Positions 48,200 through 60,800 of a DNA stretch of 64,000 nt are shown piece after piece. Source of the DNA: Rhopalosiphum padi. Taxonomy: Eukaryota > Arthropoda > Insecta > Hemiptera > Aphididae. The notes below the pieces were generated by a model. It was not told the DNA's origin, searched no databases, and saw only the letters and a program-made list of their open reading frames with translations. Where the stretch lies: positions 27,652,001-27,716,000 of the forward strand of contig NC_083600.1 of NCBI RefSeq assembly GCF_020882245.1. Direction: 5' to 3'. Every line of letters starts with the position of its first letter. Position 1 is the first letter of the stretch. The position numbers were made by a program, and so were the translations under genes.

Positions 48200-49180
48200 A
48201 TTTTCGTCTAAACCGTAAATACGAAGTTTACATATAGCTGCATGTCCAAGTTATCGATGGATATTATTGCGTGTAACTGTTAACCCAATACCGCAGGACA
48301 CCCACGCAAACGTGGTCACCTTGTAATGCGGTAAGCACGGTTTCACCTGTGCAACGAGCACACACTCGGCCGCATTGTCGCGAGTACAATATACAGTGGA
48401 CCGCGCATTAAGGTCGTGCGGTCAATGCTATACGGTCGCAACTACACCCCCACGCCATCAATGTGATTATGGTCCAACGTGCGTTTATGCCCGCAACCAC
48501 GTGTACCCAGTGGCGTTGTGGCGTTTCTACACGCGTGAAAACATTTGGCAGAATGCTGCGGATCTGCAGTGGCGACTATCGAACGGCAAAGTTCATAAAC
48601 TATATTGTTTGTCTACCCTATAATTTTAAGTACTGATTTCAGTTTTACCGCGGAAACTATCAATAACGTTACATTCCAAATACATCATTTGAATTTATAA
48701 ATAAGGATTTAGTCTCGTATTCTTACATACAGAATTTGTGAATGATACGGGAAAACGTATAATGGTGTGTTTTTACATAGATGCGCCACTCGGCACGTAA
48801 TCTGCGGAAACATAAGCGGCACGTCGCACGTGTCTTCGGTTGGAATCGTTTCGCCACTGTTGGTTATTTATCGATATTCACGGCCGGAATTTCGTCGTAC
48901 TGCACTATACGCACTATTCATTGTACACACGCACTATTTGACGCGAAAAAGGAAAAAATCGTGAAAACGGTAGGATCGACAATCGGACAATGGAGACGGA
49001 CGTAGAGAAAGCGCCTGCGAAGACCGTTTCATAAGGTTGACTGACGGAAAATATTACGGTTACCTAATCGCCGCGAGTATTCTGTAAATAATATAGCTGC
49101 GGTGGTCACCTTAGCCGTGCTTATCATAGTTTAACCGTGCGGATGTATGCCTCACCAAATTTCGCCAACTATAATACTAT
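48200..49180. other. CpG-rich kilobase upstream of the gene
   Basis: A GC- and CpG-rich block (48280-48610, 48790-49060) stands out from AT-rich surroundings. It contains plus-strand open frames of 82, 65 and 74 codons (48375-48623, 48767-48964, 48781-49005) with no recognisable domain; the last two overlap in different frames. It may be a promoter or first noncoding exon of an unseen transcript, or a distal enhancer. Confidence 0.35.
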
Positions 49181-49701
49181 ACGGACGATCCACGTGTTCT
49201 TATAATGTACTATGTAGTCACCTACTTGAAATCTGATTAGTAACACAGAGTACATGTTTAGTTCTGGATTGTGCTACACTGCTACGTACAATGTTTTAAG
49301 GATATCATTAGATTGATAAACAGTAATTACACCTGACATCGTAGGTATCGAAACGTTAACCTCATCAGCTCCAGTGCGGCGGTGCCAGTTATTTTATGAG
49401 GCTCTGCGCAAAATACATTCTCTGAGCTGCTAATTTATTTCAAAAACAATCATTTACATGATAAACAAACTATCATCTTATAAGTCAGTAAAGAAGTTAC
49501 TACAATGATACATATACATACATACATATCAGGGCCGTCCTTAGGATTTGCGAGGCCCAGGGCGAAAATACTTGTACATATTTTAGGTATTATAGATAGA
49601 TTATAATATGTTTTTATGTATTAACATCGTCACTATGGCCCAATTGGAGATTAACATTTATTCTACTTTTAATTTGACCACTATCGACTATAGTATCATT
49701 A

Positions 49702-49837
49702 CTATAATTTCAAAAATTTGAATAAATAGTTTTTTTGACGTTTATTTTGATGTTCAATAGCAATCTTAACTCTTAAGTTTTCGTTTTTCACCGCCACTTT
49801 TAAATTTTCGATATTTATCACGTAAACGACCACTCAT
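49702..49837 (-). pseudogene. Broken N-terminal fragment of a hAT-type transposase
   Basis: From an ATG at 49837 the minus strand reads MSGRLRDKYRKFKSGGEKRK and then meets a stop at 49766. The neighbouring frame continues with similar Lys-rich sequence to a stop at 49702, indicating one frameshift. A short basic start with a K-x-x-SG-x-EKRK motif is what I recall from hAT/ZMYM-like proteins of insect transposons. Only this fragment remains, so it is not functional. Confidence 0.4.
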
Positions 49838-50044
49838 TTTAATATTATTGTACTAGAATATTAGATACAACCGATGTCAACAGCAAACGCACACACGAAA
49901 AAGTAAAAACTACTACTAATAGAATCAATTTACCTACTATTTGTTCAATACATATTATTTATTATTATCAATGTTTTCCCGATGCCCGACGGTGACAACC
50001 GATGGCGACGTTTTAAATCTATTATTATCTATTACTATAATAAC

Positions 50045-50562
50045 TAGGGCTCAGATTTTAAAGCATAATAAATAACATAAAAAGCACAAAATTGTTTTAA
50101 AAAAGCAAAAATGGAGCATATTCATTCTATAAAAAATCAAAAAATTAACATGAATAATTAGTAATAATTTATAAAACTGAATAAAAAAAATTTAAAATTA
50201 ATTTAAATTAAAATAAGAATTTACTGCCACGTATTTACTATATTCAATAGCCGATAAGACCTATTAACTATTTGCAGATCGATAATCTATACGTTTAAGG
50301 TCATTTCACACTAATGGTACGATCACGGTCATTATTGCGGGTTTTCACATTTCTTATTAAGTAAATAAACATTTTTTTTTTTTTTTATAGCATAATAGAC
50401 ATATAAAAATTCCACAGTTAGAATAACTGAAAAAAGCTAAAAAAAGCCAAAATAAATTCGTTTATTTGGAATCAGATTGACGTGAAACGAATTTATGTAT
50501 AATAATTAGATTTCTATCTTAAATATATAAAAAAAAGCATTTCCTTTAAAATCCGACCCCTA
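50045..50562. mobile_element. Second hAT-like element nested in the first, 518 bp
   Basis: The left end TAGGGCTCAGATTTTAAAG and the inverted right end TAGGGGTCGGATTTTAAAG match at 17 of 19 positions. The flanking 8-mers ATAATAAC (50037-50044) and TTAATAAC (50563-50570) match at seven of eight. The interior is A/T-rich with repeated AAAGC/AAGCAAAA motifs and no coding capacity. It interrupts the larger element and so inserted later. Confidence 0.7.
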
Positions 50563-50874
50563 TTAATAACTAATAAGTAATAACAATTCGACGAAAAAGA
50601 CGGTCCATAGCTGCTGCCTATTACCTGCATCACCAACTACCAAGGCTGATGTGTTGTGATTACGAAAATATTGTATTAAGGATATTCCAATATTAGTACG
50701 TGGAACCAATTTCGTTATTTTTATACATTTATTCATATTTACTAATTAGGAATATAAAACATACAATTTAAATACTACGAAAAAAAAAACGCGAGGCCCT
50801 AAATTTAAGCAAAAAGCGCGAGGCCCAGGGCCTGGGCCCTGCTCGCCCCCCCTAAGGACGGCCATGATACATAT

Positions 50875-53800
50875 ACATATATATATAATATATATTACAT
50901 GACTATAACTATACTAGTAGGCAATAAAACATAAACTCTATAAATAATTAATTAAAAGTTATATTATTTGGAGTCAAGTTACTGAAGTCTTACATGAAAA
51001 TAACTAAGTAAATATACAAATAACAAAAGCTTTTTAATTTATTATAAAATTACATAATAATTGTTTTATTTAATAGTGTGTACTTGATGTTCACATATTA
51101 TTACAAAGTATAATTATTTAATTATTAGTCAATTAATTACCTACCAAATTATGTATACAAAAACATTTGAATATGATATATATGCACACCTTTTATAGTC
51201 AACGTTAAATATATTAGACATTATATTGTATATGTTATCATGTTAAATTATTTATCGTAGGACTTACGCCCATTGACTTAAACTTTCATTAATTGTACAA
51301 AGGGGCGGATTACACTTTAAAACTAGGTACCTACAAACATCTAATTGTATATAATAGCATTCAAATTAATTTTAGTTAAGTGTCAAATGTTTAATTTAAA
51401 AGATTTACAAACTTATAATGATTGCATAAGTCAATAACAATTTTAATGTATGAATCCATGCTATAACGTATAAAATAAAATGAGTATAAATCGCAATTTA
51501 CTATTAATAATATTCTAATAGTGACCACTAAAAATTATTTACTGTACATGTTTACGTATATACCAAAATTTTATTTCATCTGAATATCTGATTATGGAAC
51601 ATACCATATAGACATATAGTTATATAAAAACGTGAATAAATTATACAATTTAATAAGCAATAACCAATTATATGAGATAATTGGCTATTTTATCATATTT
51701 GAAAAAATAATCGACGAAAGCTAATAATGAGTACACATATACTTGAATGGACAGTTGATTTATTATTATTTCTCAATAAAGGAAATAATTAATAATATAA
51801 TATGTAAATCATAATATTAAATTTAATTAGATAAGCAATCATATTTTATTTAGATTCTTAAATAAATCTGTGTTCTAAAATGTATAAAAAAATGTTGTAT
51901 ATGTATGAAAAAATGTTCAGTATCTATAACTGGTAAACACAAACCCTGGTTTACAATAAAATTTGAGCAATTCTCTAACAAAGTACAATAAATCGGACTA
52001 ATCAGAACACTATCCAATTTAATTTTATGCACTATCAACTATAATCTATTTATTTAGCATTTTAAAAACTAAATTCAAATTGTTAATGCCGTGATGGAAA
52101 TATTTTGATATCGTCATACAAAATTATAGGTTTTGTCAATAAATCAAGAGGATCTTACGACACCTAATAAACTACTTACAAGTGCACGATTCATGGATGA
52201 AAAAATCTTGCCCTTATAATATTCGGTGAACGCAATGTTAGAATTTGGAAGTAATTAAAGATTACGAATTATTATTACGACTGAATACGAAATCCTTTTT
52301 GCAATATTGGTGACTTGATCGATTTGCAGAATTTTCCTCGAGTCATTCATGCTATACTTTTAATTTGTTTGATCACATAATATGGTCATTGTACATATTT
52401 ATTGTATATAAAGTATTTTTCATAAATAATACAAGAAATAATTATTTTTTCTAGTTAATTTTTTATTTAATTTGTAAACGAAGTAGTTATTAAAAAATAC
52501 AAAAAACTAAAAAAAAAATACATTTTTTACCAATTAAAATTTTTAAGGTTCTTGATAGTAAAATTATCTTTCTAATCAAAATGAGCCGTTAGCTTTTAAT
52601 ATTGCATTTAGAGGCGTTTTTATGACAAAAATAAATAGTTTGAGATGCATGATGCATTATAATAAATATTGTGTATAAATGTATAGTATATTTTATACAT
52701 AATATTGAGACTATACTATAAAATAGTGGTACTAGTGAAATCTCACGAGAGTTTGGTTTATAATACGTAAAAACTCCCCTGAAGGGTATTTAATATTTAT
52801 AATTTATACTTTATATTCACGTAACTATCGCCTTACTTTTTTTTTTTTTTACAATAATAAATTGGTAACATAATCACAAGTGTTCCGTTTATACATTCTC
52901 CGAACTTATTACTCATAAACACTCCGTAGCATAATTCAATAAATAAAAAGTCACGATTAACGATTTATACAATCAGTAACTACATAAATGCATATTTTGT
53001 ATTGGAAAAGAACTCGAACAATTTCTATGAACTCCGTAAATATACGTGCACTGTGCCTACTGCGTAACAATTTCATACAAAAGTCTGGTAGGTCAGTCGA
53101 TTTTATGTAAACAACTACCTTGAGGCTTTATTTAACGAGTATACAATATGTCAATATATTATAATATTATACCTCCTCTATTTCATTGAATCAAGTTCAT
53201 AAGTATTATGATATTTATAACACATTCATAATATAATATGTATTGTTCTTAACTGTCATAAGCATAAAATCAATATGTTTATGATTTTGAGTAGAGTATT
53301 TTGTTTTAAATTCTGTTATAATCAAAGTTTGGCTTAAAAATAATACCTACAATAAATTATTATTTATATTATAATGATAATATGAATAGGTTTATTATAT
53401 GTATGAATTAAATGTCAAGACGCGTGTCTTACGAAAAGAAGCAACAGTACCTACTTCTAAATAATATGTGCCATGTATTTTATAAAATGTATCTTGTCAG
53501 TTTGTAATAAAATAAAATAAGTGGGTGAAGTTCAATGTATACTATGGTACTACGATAAAAATTATCTAAAAGAAATTAAAAACAGTAGGTAGTTACAAAA
53601 TATGATAACATACAAGTGCACAATGACTTACAAACAAATTTATTTTTAAATCATAAATATTAGGTCCAACTCAGTAATAACATGTTTTCACTCCCCTGAG
53701 TATATTTTTAAATGCTATTGGCTTTTCCTATACCGTCTTAACCTTTTGTACATAAATTCTATAGTATTTTGGTCATGGAGAAAAACGTTTTCGTATATAT

Positions 53801-53930
53801 AAATATAATATATTATAGTATGAGCATAATAATTCGAAGGCTTAATAAAAATCATTCAATATTTTGTTTTTCCTGCGTATTCTATCTCTTCTACAAGACA
53901 TTAGATAGATATTATAGTGGCAGTAGTGCA
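50875..53930. other. AT-rich flank without recognisable features
   Basis: No gene, array or element boundary could be supported here. Open frames are short and AT-driven. Confidence 0.5.
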
Positions 53931-53939
53931 GGATAATTT

Positions 53940-54035
53940 TTGAAAAAAATGTTCGACCTTTTTAAGCAGCGTACATTCGATGCCCTAGGCGGGCGGCTGC
54001 TGCCTATTTTGCTACCGGGTCGTAAGACCGGCCCG
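53940..54035 (-). mobile_element. Terminal fragment of a hAT-like element
   Basis: Read on the minus strand from 54035, GGGCCGGTCTTACGACCCGG and the following GCAGCAGCCGCCCGCCTAGG have the GC-rich, GGGCCGG-led character of hAT ends, abruptly different from the AT-rich flanks. No matching opposite end was found. Confidence 0.4.
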
Positions 54036-54978
54036 ACCTACATTTCTCTTTTTCTTTCCTATCGTCACTATAATATAATACCTATATGTCTGCAGTAGGA
54101 TTAGTGTGTTACGTACGTTCATAATTCAGTAGATTTGTACAATAATTATTATAATTTTGTTATCTGAATAGTATTCGTTATTTAATATTATAGGTAATCT
54201 TTACCTATTTAGCATTTATCATTTAATGTAGGTTTGCAGTACAATAATTGCACACTCTCAAATCAAATCGATTGTTTTAATGTTTATGTATTAATATTAT
54301 GATATTAATAATAGTTATCTATCAATACGTGTACGGCATTCGTCTTGCCATGTGTAAAGCCAAGTATAAATTATCAAATGATGAAATACGGATTTATATA
54401 ATAACTAATTATGTTTCTTGGGCATATCGAAATCCAGATAAAGATTTTCAGGACACGTCCCGGACTGGACACCCATAGGATCAATCCTTGTTCACATTAT
54501 AGTTTTTAGCTAGTTTATAGAGAAAATAAATGAAAAGCTGTATATTAAGTATATTGCGTCATTTGAATATTTCTTAGCTTTCCTAGCTAGTGTTATAAAT
54601 TTATAATAACAATGAATAATCAACAAAACATTTTTTTCACCGATAATATTTTTTATATTTTTCTCATTCCTCTCAGAATCTAAAAACTACTTAAAAATAT
54701 TTCATAAGTAGTTACGTAGTATATCTATTTATTTATAAAGGTTCTCATATACTCTGAATTAAATTACTCTTTTTTTCTGCAAAAAAACTAAATCTATTAC
54801 TATAAATAACACTATTCTGTACTATATTGAGATTTTATATTTTATTTTGAAATAATTAATATATATTATGTATAAAATAATTTAGATATATTTAATTATA
54901 AATAATAAATAAATTAAGATACAAGACTGTGAATAATAACAAAAATAATTATAGAAATAATTTTAAGATTTTTAACAG

Positions 54979-55137
54979 TTTTTGATATTCCCGAAATGTT
55001 CCTTCCTAGAATGTCTAGGAGTTTCGACAGAACTTTATAATTGTCCTCGTTGCAATATAAAATTTATTTACTATGAAAGTGATCTCTTATTTAAAAAAAT
55101 GAGTATTGATGAAAACACAGTCACTAAACCTTTATAA
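54979..55137 (+). pseudogene. Zinc-finger-like open fragment with a splice-acceptor-like start (HIT-type resemblance)
   Basis: After an acceptor-like sequence (aagatttttaacag) a 52-codon frame stays open to a TAA at 55135-55137. It has cysteines at codons 7, 12, 22 and 25, with the core TELYNCPRCNIKF. Y-x-CPRCN resembles the centre of HIT-type zinc fingers (ZNHIT2/ZNHIT3 style). However, the first pair is C-x4-C rather than C-x2-C, and the later Cys/His ligands are absent where I would expect them. It could be a decayed copy, a true last exon, or chance. Confidence 0.25.
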
Positions 55138-55139
55138 AT

Positions 55140-57125
55140 AATAATCAATATTCTTTATATTTACCTACTTGAAATAATATAATATAAATATTACGAGTAT
55201 ATTATGCTAAATTCAACCATTTATATGAACTTATGAATAATTGCGTCAATTTTCCTCTAAAGATTGTGGTAGGTAAACAAATAATACATAACTAACGACT
55301 ATATGAAATAATAACGCAAATTATATATAATTACCATGATAATTAACTAATAACTACATCACGTAGTTAGATTTAAATGTTTTTTGAGAATATTGATGTG
55401 GATCAGAAACGAACAAGTAACATTAGATGCAATTATTTATTATATTACTATATCGTGTAATGCTGTATTAGTTTGAATATTGGAGGACAGATATTAAATT
55501 GAAATAACTGAAATCGAATGCAGTAAGACCCGAAGGGAAATGCAATTGATTGGTACCTACATATTTACACAGGTAGTTATTACAGTTAGGTATTATTAGA
55601 TAATGTTTCGTAACCACTAACCCTGTAGAATTGGCAAAACATTTAATATTCAATGAATAAATAAATATTTATAAAATAAAAAAAAAACTGAAAGTATATA
55701 GGTAGGTACATAACCGGTTTATAAATTGTTACAATAACCAATAAGCTGCTAAATGAATAATGATTATTAATTGGTAATAAGATGTGATAACTGATAAATT
55801 ATAATACATTTCTGATCACGAGTAAAATGTTTGTATTGTTTATTGCTATTTCAATTTTAAACTAAACAAAACATTTTTTACATATTTTTTTTTCGCTTAT
55901 AGAAATGTGATAAAATAATATTATTGAAATATTATAGTATGTTATATAAGTATTTAAATTTAAAATGGTTTTGTTATAAGTACAATTTTTTTCATGATAC
56001 CTAACTGCTGTAAATTTTATACTATCCATTTACATTTAAGCTTTACTTTAAGCCTACAATGACCCTCGATTTTATGATTTATGACATGATCACCGTGCAT
56101 CTGAAATACAATATGTACAATATATTGTCAACCATTAACCAACTATATTCAAAAAGGCCAATGTCATAAACCGTGTACAACACATATTATATAATCATAT
56201 GAACTTTGAAATTCGTAATCTTTAAATCTAAAGATAAATGAATACGATTATAGCTACACAATTATTTTTGTTAACACATTTTTTAAAATATCATGAATAA
56301 TATCGGTTTTATATGAAAAAAATAGCATACTTCAAAATATATTTATATGACTATATATATTACTTATGCTTTCTGCGCAATACGCATTATTAATTTATTA
56401 CAAATAACTTATGAAACATTTTAAACATAATAAATTTGAAAGGCATGTATAAACGATTTTTTGTGATTTATTTTTATCCAGATTTTCAATATAATCCGCA
56501 GTCTTAACATTATTCGAATTTTTCCGATTTTTGTAAGAGATATTAGTTTTATATTTTTGTCTTTTGATAACGTGTCAAATTCGTGTTTTATAATACTCGT
56601 ATTTTAACACCAACCTACTTGTAAATATATTATTAATTCACAGCTGATCTAAATAATATATACGTAGTACACTGGACACTACGCGTATAATGTATATATT
56701 ACAGTATACATGCACTATTATTTTGATATTTATGCAATTTAAAAAAAAATCATATCAATGCGTTTTTAATTTTTTTAATTTTAACCATAACAAATAGCCA
56801 ATTTAATATAATATTCCAACTATTCTTACAGCTGATAAAAAAAAAATGCATTTATTATAATAATAAACAAATTACGTGGAATAATTACTATATGAAATAT
56901 TAAATATAGATGCCTATAATATAACATTTTAGTACCTAACTAAACTGCTTCCTATACTTAAAGGAAGTTATTTTATTATGTGTACACGTATATAGTATAA
57001 TTAAACCAAAATAATATAGATATCGGTGACGTTAATGTCTAAGTGTCAATCAAATATTCTAAATAAAAACGTCAAGCTATACAGTCGTATGAATAATATA
57101 ATTAGATCATTGCTTGTTTTTAATT
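55140..57125. other. AT-rich flank without recognisable features
   Basis: AT-rich throughout, with homopolymer runs and no coding, RNA or element signal I can support. Confidence 0.5.
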
Positions 57126-57127
57126 TA

Positions 57128-57832
57128 TATTAGCTGTATAATCCGACTTTGTCCGGGAGAAAATATGCAAATTTAAAACGCGGCGTTATAAAAGTGTATT
57201 TCGGTTTAATTATACTTAAGTACATCGGTAAACGGGAATCGGCATCAGTCGCTCTGTGAACTAATTTAATAATTTAATAGACAATCTGCCTAGGTATGTC
57301 GGATTTTATTTGGATATAACACTCGGTATATTTTTGAAAGTGGTTCAAGCTATACTCTTAGCTAGCCTGTTATTTCTAAAATCGAATACAGTTTTCGAAT
57401 CTTTATGATACAGTCGATACAAATATATTATGTTACAAGTGGAATATTGCAATTTTAAATACAGCATTTATAGTTTTCTAATAGCTATGTATAAATATAT
57501 AAAAGTCTCCTTTTTATTTTGTTTGTTTATTTCTGGTTACCATTAACCATTGTTTACGTAATAATAAATAATTGTTTTATTTTCCAAAAACAATCGTCCA
57601 CTCAATGCATAAACAAAAAACATTCGATTCTCGCGCACCAAAACGAATTTTATGCGTGAGCCACCAATGCAGGGGTTGAAAACGAATCAAAAAATACTCT
57701 CCGAGTATCTATAGGAATATGTATGGAAAGTTTGGTGCAAATATTGGTTCAGTAGTTTCCATAAGTTTATAAGCCCTATACGGCCATGCATACGAACGTC
57801 CGTTCATCTTTATATAAATGAATAGAGATATA
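57128..57832 (+). mobile_element. Old interspersed repeat, class uncertain
   Basis: It begins with tattagctgtataatccgactttgtccggg and ends with ggaaagtttggtgcaaat, ggttcagtagtttccataag and atacgaacgtccgttcatct before an ATA-rich tail. The pair 'TTAGCTGTA..CCGACTTTGTCCGGG' and 'GTTTGGTGCAAAT..GGTTCAGTAGTTT' is a widespread insect repeat signature that I recognise but cannot assign to a family with certainty (RTE-like or Helitron-like). There is no open frame left. Confidence 0.45.
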
Positions 57833-57839
57833 TGTCCTA

Positions 57840-60800
57840 ATATACTATATTACAGTGTAACTATATTGTATGATGATAAATTATAATCTATTAATATGTT
57901 ACCGTACGCACGTAGAACATTCAAATTACAACAATAATGATTATTATTATAAAGTAGGTATATTATTATTATGCGATTCGTGATGTATTCAAACACACAT
58001 TTAAATTTACAACACAAGTACCTATACTATAAAATCATTGATGTATTATAAAGACGCGATGGGTGGAGATAATGATTTCAGGAGACATTCTATTATGGAC
58101 GTTGTGAAAAAAAATCGTGTATAATAGAAAAATCGAGATAAATCAATTGCGTGGAGATTGGCGAATGTGTCCGAGAATATAATGTAATATAACAAACGTC
58201 GTCGTACGCCCGTACAGAGTGGGTACCTTGTAAATAATCATCGACCAAATGCACCGGACACAATGGGATAGGCACCCGAACCGACGAAATATCCGTTGAT
58301 TGCACTCGTGGCGGGCGAACTCCTTTGTCGGAAACTATACCAACTTTTCAATTCTTGCCGCGGGTTTACGTTCAAGCTTAAAATACAATAAAAACAACAA
58401 TATAATAATACACGATACATGTTATAGGTACATGTTTATGATATCTAGAGTATATTATGTATAGGTACATACCACACTAGGTATTTGTTATTGTGCAGAC
58501 GTGGCATTGGCCGTGAGTAATGACCATCTCATTAAATTCTACTGTTTGTGCATATTATATTATAATAATATTAGGCATTATAGGTACGTGCTTAAGTGTT
58601 GTCGGCGCGCATCCGCATATGACATATTAGGACCTAGGTTGTTTTGAAGACAAAAAGTGTGAATGATTATTATTATTTAAAATAAAAATCTGTGCTTATT
58701 ATTGACTATTATTCGAAAACAATATGTGTTATTGACAATTATTATTGAATTACTTGAAGAAAAAATGTGTAAGAGAAAAAAAAATCTATTAATTTATTAT
58801 AATTTATAAAACATATGTACTATTAGCTATTAGGTATTGTAGTTTATAATTTGAAAAAAAAATATGTACAATTACAATGGATAAACAATATATATATATT
58901 GTATTGTGTTATTTTAAAACTTTTTGTACTATTACTATTATAATGTTAAAAAAATATGTATATCATTAATCATTAATCATTAATCATTATTATCACGTAA
59001 AATCATTGTACAACGCAGGTAAATTTGGCACAAATGGATAATTCGCATCATAATTTATTATGTAGGTAGGTTATTATAGGTATAGATCGTAATATTAATA
59101 TAAAAATACCTATTAAAATTTAAAAGAAAGTAAAAATGATAAAGACTAATAAAACCAATCGAACGATATAGCAATTTTCTAAATTATTATTGCATAGAGG
59201 TATTAGAGGCGCCGTCATAAATGGTATTATAAGATGTAGACTATTATAGACTATAGTAGTAGTTATTAATAAAACGATAACTGCAGCGTTTATTATTTTA
59301 TTTATGTCAACTTTTCATACGAGCATAATATTACACAGACGTATGATTGGTTTTTTAGTATGTATGTACGAATGACTTGAAAATCATATAACGAAACAAC
59401 TGTTATGTAATTTATATGCAGTTCTTTGACGTTTTAGTGAGTACAAAACTACAAAACGTTTAAATTGCTCAATTACAAAAATAATAATAATCATTTTGAA
59501 CATCATAATATCATATTATTGTCTTTATTTGTATAATTTTCCAATCGATCTTTAAATAAGTTGTCATTATTTTGGAAAGAAATATTTATACATTGAAAAA
59601 AAAACAGTACCTATTAAATAAAACGTGACTATACAGGGTCATTTAAATTTTACATTACAAAAATATTGAAGATTGCATTAGAAGTTGTGTAATTCTCACT
59701 ATTATAATATTATATGCATAAACTGTTTGTATCCAAATTCAATAGACGTAAGTATTTTAGCTACCTATATATGTATATATAAAAATACGCGTTGTGTTAA
59801 CATTAACTTGCTCAATTTTAGATTTCGATTGTGCACAGTGTACAGTGTACACTATATATTATACATTTATACACATGTCACACAGTGCATTCAAAAAATA
59901 TAAATAAATTATAGACTTTAATTTCAGTACTATGTACTATGTGTATTTTTAACAATTTATGCGAATTTTGATTACAGTCGCATAAACCAAGTAGGTACCA
60001 AAATTTGATATTCTGATCAATTACATAGTCATATAATAAATTATATCGTTTACTTAAATATTTAAATTTTATAATTTATAGCTTACCACAAAACGAAATA
60101 AATTTAGCGTTTAAAAATGATTTTAAATGTCTTTTAAATATTTGATTACCATTTTATATTAAAATTATAGTTTTTATTACATTTTATGTATTTTAATATA
60201 CGTATTACGGTTTACGCGCGAACTCTGATAGAATATTGTATTAGATTATCAATAGACTTAGTAGGTCTCAACTAGTGTTCGTCATGAGTTCATACGACAA
60301 AATAATAAGGATTATTTTTTATAAAATAAATAACATTGTTGTCCTTAAGAAATACAGCTGCCCTTTTGATTTTGTTTATTTCAACTAGCAACCAGTCACA
60401 TAATTAACACTTAATGTCATATTATGCCACATAGTCAGTAGTCGCGATTATCTATGCACATAAATAAATCTATTTGGGACATATGAAAATTAGACGGAAA
60501 TAATATACGATCCTCCACCAGTAATATGTGCACATTATAACTATTCGTTAGAAGGAGGACTTCTTTTAATAGTTTTATCGAGCATTTTTGAAAATATTAA
60601 AAATTTAAATATTATTTTATCGTGGCGAACATAAACTTGTAATTATTCTTCACGTGTTAAGAAATTAAACCATATTATATCGGTTCACTGTGTAGGCTTT
60701 ATAAGTGCGACACGCAACATACGATTATATACCCAGTGGCCAGTGGCCCAATAGCGTCGGCTTGTTCAGGATTGTACAGCTAGGGGCAACGAAAGTTTCG

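Larger units (their letters stand above)
49530..50866. mobile_element. hAT-family element, non-autonomous, 1.34 kb
   Basis: The ends form an inverted repeat: CAGGGCCGTCCTTAGG at the left and the reverse complement of CCTAAGGACGGCCATG at the right (15 of 16 match). Both subterminal regions carry GCGAGGCCCAGGGC. The element is flanked by perfect 8-bp copies ATACATAT (49522-49529 and 50867-50874), the hAT target-duplication length. The flanks are CATA-rich, so part of that match could be chance. It contains only a broken start of a transposase-like frame and a second inserted element. Confidence 0.75.

Noticed and set aside
48990..49035. Short plus-strand start METDVEKAPAKTVS that might be a first exon
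   Set aside because: The frame meets a TAA before the nearest plausible donor, so it cannot be a coding first exon as read.
59630..59680. tacagggtcatttaaattttac as a mariner-type terminal repeat
   Set aside because: No inverted partner or TA duplication was found nearby.
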